Source: DATDRS01 sp035291605 | GTDB lineage: Bacteria; Chloroflexota; Anaerolineae; Anaerolineales; UBA6663 | NCBI GenBank assembly: GCA_035291605.1 | Contig: DATDRS010000506.1 | Location: 1 to 7,269, forward strand | Direction: 5' to 3' | Length of the DNA stretch: 7,269 bases | Shown: piece by piece, positions 1-6,400 of the stretch | Layout: each line of letters opens with the position of its first letter | Numbering within the stretch: position 1 is the first letter of the stretch | Notes under the pieces: model-generated | What the model was told of the DNA's origin: nothing | The model's input: the letters and a program-made list of their open reading frames with translations, nothing else | Databases searched by the model: none | Translations under genes and position numbers: made by a program

Positions 1-14
1 TCCTGATTAATCAT
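1..14 (-). CDS. Start of a following gene, probably AbiEii toxin (5' fragment)
   Basis: An ATG at 14-12 overlaps the TGA stop of the AbiEi gene (13-11) as ATGA, and the reading frame M-I-N-Q stays open to the window edge. Only four whole codons are visible, so identity comes from context. AbiEi genes of this kind are usually followed, often with overlap, by abiEii, a DNA-polymerase-beta-type nucleotidyltransferase toxin, and such toxins commonly begin with Met-Ile-Asn. No Shine-Dalgarno sequence precedes this ATG, so translation probably depends on ribosomes finishing abiEi, which would tie toxin output to antitoxin output. It could equally be another protein or a degraded toxin; the window cannot tell. 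Confidence 0.5.
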
Positions 15-607
15 CGGAGGGTTTCGATTTGTTTTGCCAGGTCGGGTCGGCCATACACACTGACCCAAGCGTGCAGGCGCTCCAGCCGAAGAGATGAAAG
101 GTCCAAACGCTCTGACAGAGAATTGCGATGCAGGCTTGCAAAGTACAGACTGTCTAACGCCGCCTTCTCAGGCTCGGCGATCAGGATGACACGCCCTCCC
201 ACCCTTTCCGGGCGATAGCCGGTGAAAGCGGACGGTTTCAGGCGGTGATAGTTAAAGACTTTGCCGAGGGCGTTGAAACGGCGGCTCGTGCGCGTGGTAG
301 CCGAGGTGATTTCAAACACAGCTTCGGGGATAAGATGGTAATAAGCAAGTGCATACTCGAACGAAATATAGGAGGGGCGATACAGCCGGTTAGCGATTTC
401 CATATCAGAGGCCGGCCGGTCGGGGAGGGTATACAGTTCACGACGGAGCTTGATGACATCGCCGCGCTTGTTGGCGCGCGTCAGGAGGAAACGCACCGAC
501 ATTTTGGAAGCCCCCAACAGATGGCGCAGATCCTGTGGGCTAAAGAGGGTCAGGCCACCTTGCCGCACAGCCCGCTCCACACTCAGCCAATTCATTTGCT
601 TAGCCAT
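11..607 (-). CDS. AbiEi-family antitoxin / transcriptional repressor (type IV TA)
   Basis: This 198-aa protein matches the AbiEi antitoxin family. Residues about 18-62 form a winged helix-turn-helix (SPQDLRHLLG, then a basic turn and a KLRRELYTL wing). A conserved core follows: YRPSYISFEYAL, IPEAVFEITSATT and a LGKVFNYHRLKPS stretch, then AEPEKAALDSLY, a family hallmark. In characterised AbiE systems the antitoxin binds inverted repeats in its own promoter and represses the operon, and it neutralises AbiEii without stable protein contact. Length is normal for the short AbiEi type. The ATG at 607 has no Shine-Dalgarno sequence; a second ATG (residue 5, 595-593) has none either. A good promoter lies just upstream (634-661). 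The stop overlaps the ATG of the next gene. The gene looks intact. The family call is secure; activity of this pair is inferred. Confidence 0.88.
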   Translation of the reverse strand: MAKQMNWLSVERAVRQGGLTLFSPQDLRHLLGASKMSVRFLLTRANKRGDVIKLRRELYTLPDRPASDMEIANRLYRPSYISFEYALAYYHLIPEAVFEITSATTRTSRRFNALGKVFNYHRLKPSAFTGYRPERVGGRVILIAEPEKAALDSLYFASLHRNSLSERLDLSSLRLERLHAWVSVYGRPDLAKQIETLR

Positions 608-633
608 AATGCTAATTATCCGAAATTGGCTTT

Positions 634-661
634 AGTGTACTCTGAGCCGGGCGTTTGTCAA
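634..661 (-). promoter_or_regulatory. Sigma70-type promoter for the AbiE operon
   Basis: On the minus strand TTGACA (661-656), an exact -35 consensus, is followed after 16 bases by TACACT (639-634), a 4/6 match to the -10 box. Transcription would start near 627, giving a leader of about 20 bases before the antitoxin ATG at 607. The -10 box sits inside an imperfect palindrome: GGCT (628-631) and AGCC (645-648) flank AGT-GT-ACT (634-641). That is a plausible place for AbiEi self-repression. A second -10-like GATAAT (620-615) lies 7 bases before the ATG and could give a nearly leaderless message. Nothing else gene-like is seen in 608-760. Confidence 0.6.
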
Positions 662-760
662 CTCCAGGCTTGCCTCCGCGCTCTCAAGGTTGTTCCACCC
701 ATCGAACCTATGAATCGCCAGACGTTGATCCGCGTGTATCTTCACTGCTTCGGCTGTCCG

Positions 761-1453
761 TCACTTTCTCCGCGCACGTTGTGGGGATGTGGTCGGCCCG
801 GTCTTCACTTGCTGACGCTCGATCTCGGCCAGCAGATGCACCTTTTGAGCTTTGTTGGCGGCGCGCAGAGCGGAGGCATAGACCTTATCGGTGAAATTCT
901 GATGGCTATCGCGTTTGATCAGCGGCGCCGCCACCGCTGCGTACTGTTCGGGCGAGGCAACCACGGCCAGCGATTTCAGATACGCTGCAATGGTCTTCTG
1001 CTCTTCGACCGGGATCATCCAACTTCCCAATTCGTCGGCGAAAACAATTTCCTCCCCGTACTCCATGGCGGTGATCAGTTCATAAAGCGGGCCAAAGCAG
1101 GCGGCTGCTTCAGCATGATGGCCCTGCTTGGTCAACTGCATGCTGTCGGTGAGAAACTGCCCCAGTCGGTCGAACCAGTCTTCGGTTTCCTCCGGAATAT
1201 GCATCCAGTTCTTGGAATTAACGTTGAACGGCGCATAGTATTTACCGGCCAACGAGTCCTGGTGGAATTTCTTGATCTCGCGTCGCAGCCTTTGGGCGTC
1301 AATGGAGGGGGCTGGTTTATCTGGAACAGCGTAATTACCAAACACGGCCTTACGCTGGCGTTGATTCATCGCCTCGTACGCTGCGTCCAACAGTTCTAGC
1401 AAAGTGGAGACCGGTTGCTTGGAAAGTCGTTGCATCAGCGTGTCTTTGTCCAT
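761..1453 (-). CDS. Uncharacterised 230-aa soluble protein
   Basis: I do not recognise a named family. The protein has no signal peptide or membrane segment and should be cytoplasmic. It appears mostly alpha-helical: an amphipathic N-terminus (1-36, LLELLDAAYEAMNQRQRKAVFG), a conserved-looking Trp/acid centre (residues about 75-105: FNVNSKNWMHIPEETEDWFDRLG), paired helices around 106-165 that resemble TPR/HEAT-like packing (GHHAEAAACFGPLYELITAME, then EEIVFADELGSWMIP), and helices at 167-215. The C-terminal tail (216-230) is basic and probably disordered. The start is well supported by AAGGAGGT (1465-1458), a full match to the anti-Shine-Dalgarno sequence, four bases before ATG. It lies 51 bases after the ATPase stop on the same strand and may be co-transcribed with it. 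No catalytic motif is visible; a scaffold or adaptor role is only a guess. Confidence 0.75.
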   Translation of the reverse strand: MDKDTLMQRLSKQPVSTLLELLDAAYEAMNQRQRKAVFGNYAVPDKPAPSIDAQRLRREIKKFHQDSLAGKYYAPFNVNSKNWMHIPEETEDWFDRLGQFLTDSMQLTKQGHHAEAAACFGPLYELITAMEYGEEIVFADELGSWMIPVEEQKTIAAYLKSLAVVASPEQYAAVAAPLIKRDSHQNFTDKVYASALRAANKAQKVHLLAEIERQQVKTGPTTSPQRARRK

Positions 1454-1457
1454 GTCA

Positions 1458-1465
1458 ACCTCCTT
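1458..1465 (-). promoter_or_regulatory. Consensus ribosome binding site of the 230-aa gene
   Basis: AAGGAGGT on the minus strand is perfectly complementary to the usual 16S rRNA 3' end and stands four bases before the ATG at 1453. It fixes the start of the 230-aa gene. It contrasts with the ATPase (2659) and AbiEi (607) genes, which have no such site. Confidence 0.85.
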
Positions 1466-1479
1466 GCGCTCTGGTGAAA

Positions 1480-1502
1480 CGCGGGAGATAGTTGTTCCCG
1501 CG
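1480..1502 (-). terminator. Hairpin between the ATPase and the 230-aa gene (weak terminator or attenuator)
   Basis: CGCGGGA (minus strand, 1502-1496) pairs with TCCCGCG (1486-1480), a perfect 7-bp GC-rich stem around a 9-base loop. It begins three bases after the ATPase stop codon. The bases that follow on the minus strand are only TTTC rather than a proper U-tract, so full termination is doubtful. It may partly terminate, or stabilise the ATPase mRNA 3' end, before the downstream gene. Confidence 0.4.
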
Positions 1503-1504
1503 CT

Positions 1505-2659
1505 TTACGGAAATAACACTTGTTCCCCTCGGGTGACCAACGCTTCCAGAGGCGCTGCCGTGACATGCTCAGCCAGAGGATAAGGCCGGTCGCCCGGATA
1601 GATCACGGCGAGATGCTCCAGCTGCAGATCCTCCAGCGCAGTCTGCATGGACGGCATGAGGCGCGGCGCGTCTACGCGCTTGCATTCGACGCCCACTTTA
1701 CGCCCCTGTTTGAGCAAGAGCAGATCCAGTTCCGCGCCGCCGTGCGTGGCCCAGAAATACGCTTCGTCCGGCGCGACCGCCTTCAGCACTTCCTCGACGA
1801 CATAGCCTTCCCAGGAGGCGCCGCTCTTGGGGTGAGTCTCCAAATCGAGTTCCGTACGCACACCCAGCAAGTAGTGCAAGAGGCCCGAGTCGCGGAAGTA
1901 GATCTTGGGCGATTTGACCTGGCGCTTTTTCAGATTCGCATGCCACGGCTGTAACACGCGCACCATGAACAGACCTTCCAAGAGGTCCAAATAGCGCCGC
2001 GCGGTTGGCTCGCTGACGCCCAGCGACCGGGCCGGCTCGGCGGCATTCCAGACCTGACCGTGATAATGGGCCAGCATCGTCCAGAACCGCAGGATGGTAG
2101 CGGCCGGAGTGCGGACGCCGAGCTGAAGCAAATCCCGCTCCAGAAAAGTCTGAATAAAGTTCTTGCGCCAGGCCAGGCTATCGGAGTCGGAGGACGCCAG
2201 GAAAGACAGCGGAAACCCGCCGCGAAGCCAATGTGGCCTCTGGGCCGAGACGCCCACCTCCGCCAGGCTGAAGCCGCCGATCGCGATCGTCTCGAGCCGG
2301 CCCGCCAGCGATTCAGAGGAACGGCGTAAGAGTTCGGGCGAAGCGCTCCCCAGGATGAGGAACCGGGCCGGCAACGGTTGGCGATCCGCTAATACACGCA
2401 AGAGGGGAAACAGGTCGGGGCGGCGTTGGATCTCGTCAATGACGATGAGACCGCGCAACCCGCGCAGGGCCGTCATTGGCTCATCGAGGCGGGCCAGACT
2501 CACCGGGTCTTCCAGGTCAAAATAGTTGAGTGAGTCGCCGGGGACAAATTCACGAGCGAGGGTCGTTTTGCCACTCTGGCGTGGACCGATCAAGGCAACC
2601 ACACGGCTGCGCTCAAGAGCCTGCTGGATGGCATTTAGGATGGCCGGGCGATTGATCAT
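1505..2659 (-). CDS. AAA_14 family ATPase with DUF4143 C-terminal domain
   Basis: This 384-aa protein has the AAA_14 plus DUF4143 architecture. From the ATG at 2659: Walker A GPRQSGKT (25-32), Walker B LIVIDE (71-76) continuing IQRRPDLFP, and a sensor-1-like LGSASPEL (103-110). A helix-turn-helix-like stretch follows at 206-231 (LGVSEPTARRYLDLLEGL), then the family motif FRDSGLLHYLLG (255-266). At 307-327 GGAELD and VECK give the acidic and E-x-K residues of a PD-(D/E)XK-like fold. The family is widespread, predicted to bind ATP and perhaps DNA, and its biological role is unsettled. The frame stays open upstream to a TTG at 2731, but homologues start near M-I-x-R and the extra stretch contains an operator-like repeat, so I take the ATG. 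No Shine-Dalgarno precedes it; a TATATT box six bases upstream suggests a leaderless message. All key motifs are intact. Confidence 0.88.
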   Translation of the reverse strand: MINRPAILNAIQQALERSRVVALIGPRQSGKTTLAREFVPGDSLNYFDLEDPVSLARLDEPMTALRGLRGLIVIDEIQRRPDLFPLLRVLADRQPLPARFLILGSASPELLRRSSESLAGRLETIAIGGFSLAEVGVSAQRPHWLRGGFPLSFLASSDSDSLAWRKNFIQTFLERDLLQLGVRTPAATILRFWTMLAHYHGQVWNAAEPARSLGVSEPTARRYLDLLEGLFMVRVLQPWHANLKKRQVKSPKIYFRDSGLLHYLLGVRTELDLETHPKSGASWEGYVVEEVLKAVAPDEAYFWATHGGAELDLLLLKQGRKVGVECKRVDAPRLMPSMQTALEDLQLEHLAVIYPGDRPYPLAEHVTAAPLEALVTRGEQVLFP

Positions 2660-2665
2660 GCGCCC

Positions 2666-2671
2666 AATATA
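2666..2671 (-). promoter_or_regulatory. TATATT -10 box giving a probable leaderless ATPase mRNA
   Basis: On the minus strand TATATT is separated by six bases (GGGCGC) from the ATG at 2659, the TANNNT-N6-ATG arrangement known from leaderless genes in Deinococcus and actinobacteria. No good -35 box lies 16-18 bases upstream; that position is taken by the inverted repeat at 2675-2705. The absence of a Shine-Dalgarno sequence before the ATG agrees with a transcript that begins at the start codon. Confidence 0.5.
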
Positions 2672-2674
2672 CCA

Positions 2675-2705
2675 TGAAAATCGAAACTCGTACTTTCGAT
2701 TTTCA
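2675..2705. repeat. Perfect 12-bp inverted repeat, candidate operator
   Basis: TGAAAATCGAAA (2675-2686) and TTTCGATTTTCA (2694-2705) are exact reverse complements around a 7-base spacer. The arm centres are 19 bases apart, close to two helical turns, which suits a dimeric DNA-binding protein. The repeat is AT-rich in a GC-rich setting and begins four bases upstream of the TATATT box, where a regulator could block or replace the -35 contact. The stem is too AT-rich, and lacks a T-run in the right place, for a typical terminator. The regulator is unknown; the helix-turn-helix-like part of the adjacent ATPase makes self-regulation possible. Confidence 0.7.
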
Positions 2706-2808
2706 AGCCAAACAAGGGGGTTGGTGTCCAAGTCGGACTACAAGCGCGATGGCCCCGGGCACCGACCCAGCTGATTGGCGTGGTGTTGATGGCGGCATTA
2801 GAGCGAAC

Positions 2809-3333
2809 TCACCCCTGCGCCGGGTGGAAAAACTGGATGGCCTCTTTGTTGAGCAGGATCAGTTTGGCCGTCGCGGGGGCGGATTTGGCCGTAGGGATGA
2901 GGGGATGCAGGAAGACGTGGTAGGCCTGCGCCCAGCGGCCCATGGGGCCTTCGGCCGCGTCAATCAGGCGGTCTTTTTTCGAACTGGTCTGGAACTGGCC
3001 CTGAATGACGAAGCGCTCGGTGTAAACCAGCAGTTGCTCGCCCGTCTGGCTGAGCGAGATAGCCTTCGCCGCTACCGCTTCGTCGAAGCGCATGAAGACG
3101 ACCTGCTCCTTGATGATGATCAACTCATCCTGCTGGAAGTTGCTCATCGAGGAAGCGCCGGGTTCGAGCAGCGTCGCCGTGACGTGGATCATCCGGATGC
3201 CCGCGCGGGTCGGGTCGAGCAGGTAGCGCAGCAATGGCCCTCCCGCCGTGATCTCACCCGAAAACATGTAACGGTGCGTGAACAGGTCGCACTTGTAGTT
3301 CCCGGAGGCTGGATGAGCAAGTGGGAGGGTCAT
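2809..3333 (-). CDS. Uncharacterised 174-aa protein with internal duplication
   Basis: I do not recognise a confirmed family. No signal peptide or transmembrane helix is visible and the sequence looks beta-rich. Two halves align: residues about 17-83 and 102-171 both contain T-[HE]-R-[YF]-x3-G (THRYMFSG at 19-26; TERFVIQG at 105-112), both continue into L-x-x-L/I-x-D-type turns, and both end in a hydrophobic strand of the same shape (LIIIKEQVVF at 71-80; LILLNKEAIQF at 158-168). This suggests a tandem repeat of one small beta-barrel-like unit, with a loose resemblance to DUF6812-type proteins that I cannot verify. The ATG is supported by AGGTGA (3345-3340), six bases upstream. It follows the A2M gene on the same strand with an 85-base structured gap, so co-transcription is plausible. 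A functional link to the A2M is conjecture. Confidence 0.72.
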   Translation of the reverse strand: MTLPLAHPASGNYKCDLFTHRYMFSGEITAGGPLLRYLLDPTRAGIRMIHVTATLLEPGASSMSNFQQDELIIIKEQVVFMRFDEAVAAKAISLSQTGEQLLVYTERFVIQGQFQTSSKKDRLIDAAEGPMGRWAQAYHVFLHPLIPTAKSAPATAKLILLNKEAIQFFHPAQG

Positions 3334-3339
3334 GGAGAC

Positions 3340-3345
3340 TCACCT
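3340..3345 (-). promoter_or_regulatory. Ribosome binding site of the 174-aa gene
   Basis: AGGTGA lies six bases before the ATG at 3333 and decides the start. The overlapping GGTGAG (3344-3339) is exactly complementary to CTCACC (3414-3409), which lies just after the A2M stop codon, so the site might be masked in the mRNA. Confidence 0.65.
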
Positions 3346-3352
3346 GAGTGAA

Positions 3353-3401
3353 GCCGAAGGGTCAGGGCGCTGCGCCCTGACGTCACCCTCGGCCTGCGGC
3401 C
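3353..3401. repeat. Compound inverted repeats between A2M and the 174-aa gene
   Basis: GTCAGGGCG (3361-3369) and CGCCCTGAC (3373-3381) form a perfect 9-bp stem with a 3-base loop. Outside it GCCGAAGG (3353-3360) pairs with CCTCGGC (3387-3393) through one bulged base, extending the hairpin across an unpaired patch. TGACGTCA (3378-3385) is an 8-bp palindrome, and GGCC-TGC-GGCC (3391-3401) is a small second hairpin. No U-tract follows on either strand, so this is not a standard intrinsic terminator. It could be a REP-like dispersed element, an mRNA-stability or processing hairpin, or leader structure for the 174-aa gene. Confidence 0.65.
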
Positions 3402-3418
3402 ACGGGGGGTGAGGTACA

Positions 3419-6400
3419 TCACGGATTTATCGTGAATACCATCCCATCCCCCCGCCCGAAGACCTCGGGGAAGTAGAACTCGTTCGCTTGCGTCGGGATG
3501 ACCTTGTACACGCCGGGCAGTGAGGCGTGCAGCATGTAAGTATACTCGTAAGTGCCCTTCGAGAGGTACGTGGCGAACAGCACCACTTTCTCGTCACGCA
3601 GGTCGGTGTTCGAGAACCACCACCAGCCCCAGCCGTAATACAGCGGGTCGGCGTAGTTCAGCGCGGGCGGCTCGCCCACCACTGAAGTCGTCTTCAGGCT
3701 CGTGTCTATCGGCTCCGTCCCCGCCGGGATCGGGTCTTCGAGGACGACGTAGTACAGGTCGTTTGGCGCAATGAGCGTGACCTTGACCTGAATATCCTGC
3801 CCGGCCTTCACTTCGGCGACCGGCGGACACGCGGCCTGCTTCGGCCCACCACAATCTTCGCTCTTGAGCGTGTACTCGCGCGCGACGACGATGCCCCGGC
3901 TGAGCGCCTTCACGTCCTCCACCGGGAAGTAGACCTCGAGGTGCGCGGTATAGTACAGCCGGCCGTCGCCCCCGCCCCGGTTGATGACCAGCCGGTTGGC
4001 CTGGTCCTTCAGCAGGTCGGCGACGGCGACCTTGAGCGCGATCGGGTCGCGCAGGTTGTCGGCGGAGACCTTGCCGAAGTCGAGCATGTTCCCGTTCAGG
4101 CTCACGTCGTAGTCGTAGTTCCCCTTGAGCTCGCCGCTCGCGACCATCCAGTCGGTCAGGCCGATGAGCGCCCAGGCCGTCTCCTGCGTCGTCGCCCACG
4201 TCTCGGCCTTGCGGGCGACCATGAGCCAGCGCACCACGTTCGGGATCAGCGCGTTCCCCGGGTCGAGCAGCGCCAGTGTGTCGAGGACGATGGCCGTCGA
4301 GCGCGTGTCGGTGTTCATGTTCCACCAGTCGTTCGTCCCCTCTTCCCAATGCGCGCCCGTGGCGGAGAGGATCGCCGCGTTGTTGAGGTCGGAGAGCAGC
4401 GTCTTGATGCGCTCGTCCTGAGGGTCCAGCCGGTGGAAAGTGAGCGCGAGGTAGGCGCGGGCATAAGTGCTCAGATTCTCGCGGTCTTCAAAGAGCTGCA
4501 CTGTGGCGCTGGTGTCGCCCTGCCCCGCCTCGGCGAGGACGTGGAGGATGAACGCCTGCCGGTTGAAGTCCGACGTCACAGCGCGGCGCGCGAGCGCGCT
4601 CAACTTCCCATTGCCCGCGCTCCCGCGAATGATCTGCTCCTGCAGGTACGAGAGTCCGCTGGCGAGCACGTTCTCGCTGACCGGGAAGCCCGATTGCTGC
4701 GCCTTGACCAGCCCGAAGACGACGTAGGCGCTGACGTACGAGTCGGACTGGTCGGTCTGCCACCAGCCCCAACCGCCATCCACGTGCTGGCGGGCGTAGA
4801 GCCGCTGCAGGCCCGTGTTGACCAGGATCGTGAGTTTGGCTTCGAGCCTGGGATCGGCGAGGTTGAGGTCCTTCAGGGCGCGATAGGTGAGCACGTTCGG
4901 CAGGAAACGGGAGACGGTCTGCTCGGTGCACTCGTAAGGGTAATGCTCAAGGTAGGTCAGCCCACCCGTCATCGCGGCGGCGAGCGAGGGGTCGAGATGG
5001 ACGCTCAACTCGCCCTGCGTCACGTCGAAACGGCGCGGGAGGCTGATGGCTTCGAGCACCGAGTTCGCGGAGTCGAGCTGCCCCGCCGTCCCAACGGTTT
5101 CGGGCGCGGAGTACTTATACACGGGCAGCGTCTGGTCAGGCGGGATCCCCAGGGTGGGCTTCGAGGCATCCCGCAGGCCCCCGCCCTCCACGCTGAAGGT
5201 GAGATCAACCGTCGAGACATCGCCCACCGTCACGTCCCAGGCCACCTCGGCGCGGTCGTTCGCCTTCACCGCGACGTTCTGCGCTGCGGGCGAAGTCAGG
5301 GCCACGCCCGTTCCGGCGAGCGTCACCGTCGCCTGGATGTCCTGCGCGGTGTTGTTGTTGACGACGGCGGCGAGCCGCGACTGGTCGCCGACGACGAAGA
5401 AGCGCGGTGTGACCGGCCGGATGAGCAGATCCTTGGTCGCGACGATGTCGGTCGTGCTTTGGCCCACGAGCGTCTCGGCGGTCACGCCGCGCGCGTCGAG
5501 CCGCCAGGTGGTGAGGTTGTCGGGCAGGCTCACGGTGAACGCGGCCTGGCCGTCCGGATCGGTGACGATGGCCGCCTGCCAGTAGGCCGTGTCGAGGAAC
5601 TGGCTGCGCACCTCGTTGAAGCCCTCCGCCCCGCCGCCGCCGCCGCCCTTGGCCCGCTCGGCCTGTTCGTTCAGGCGGTCCACCGAGAGCGAGAGGCCCA
5701 GGCCGGTGCGCACGCCGAGGCCGCGCTCGCCGTAGAAGGCGTTCAGGATCGGGCCCGAGTTGGGCGCGGCGAGGGAGAGCGCGGCGAGGTCGGAAAGTCC
5801 CACGGAGAGCTCGGCCTGCACCGGCTTGCCCAGGTAATCGGTCGCCTTGATCTGGTAGGTCACCGAGTCCCGCGGCCCGACCTTCGTTTTATCGGGTGTG
5901 AGCGTGACGGTGATCTGCTGCTGCTCGGGGCTGACGGCCAGCTTCACCAGGCCCATCTTGAACGCGGGCGTGGGGTTGTTCTCGTCCACGCCTTTGACGA
6001 GGACGACGGAGACGAACACATCCGGGGCGAAGTCGGCGGTGATCGGCAGCCTGTAAGTGGCGCTATTGCTCGTCAGGGCCACCACTTGATGATGCAGGAT
6101 GCGCCCACGCTCGACGGTGACGAGCGCGACCGCCGGCCCCTGGAACGGCGAGGGGATGAGGATTTCGGCGGTCTCGCCGGGCCGGTAAGACTTGCGGTCG
6201 GCGACGAGCGAGATGCGGTCGTTGTTGTTCTGCCGCCAGAGCACGTAGCCGCCCGGCTCCGAGACCCAGAGGTAGGTGGCCGCCGTGATCGTGTGGCCGC
6301 CCGAGTCCCGGCCGCTCACCTTCACCTGGTACACGCCGCCCTTCGGCGGGGTGAAGGAAGACACAGCCTGGCCCTTGTCGTCGGTCGTCACGTCCTGCGC

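Noticed and set aside
22..30. TTTCGATTT near the end of abiEi, matching nine bases of the operator-like arm at 2694-2702
   Set aside because: It lies in coding sequence as a single half-site without an inverted partner; a nine-base match of this kind can arise by chance.
245..1399. A 384-codon open frame on the + strand
   Set aside because: It runs antisense across the AbiEi gene, the intergenic promoter and most of the 230-aa gene. Its translation has no recognisable domain and odd composition, while the minus-strand frames beneath it are supported by family motifs or a perfect Shine-Dalgarno site.
2675..2705. The 12-bp inverted repeat as an intrinsic terminator of the 174-aa gene
   Set aside because: The stem is AT-rich, lies over 100 bases after the stop codon and is not followed by a T-run on the minus strand; an operator is the better reading.
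2660..2731. N-terminal extension of the ATPase to the TTG at 2731
   Set aside because: The extra 24 residues would be encoded by the perfect inverted repeat, have no Shine-Dalgarno support, and do not look like the family N-terminus, which fits the ATG at 2659.
2674..3351. 225-codon + strand frame opposite the 174-aa gene
   Set aside because: It is antisense to a gene with a good Shine-Dalgarno site and an internal repeat structure. Its product is rich in Arg, Gly and Asp without recognisable motifs.
3594..4349. 251-codon and similar long alternative frames within the A2M gene (also 4488-4931, 5046-5585, 6063-6539)
   Set aside because: They are Arg/Gly/Pro/Ala-rich shadow frames produced by GC-rich codons of the A2M gene and show no domain.
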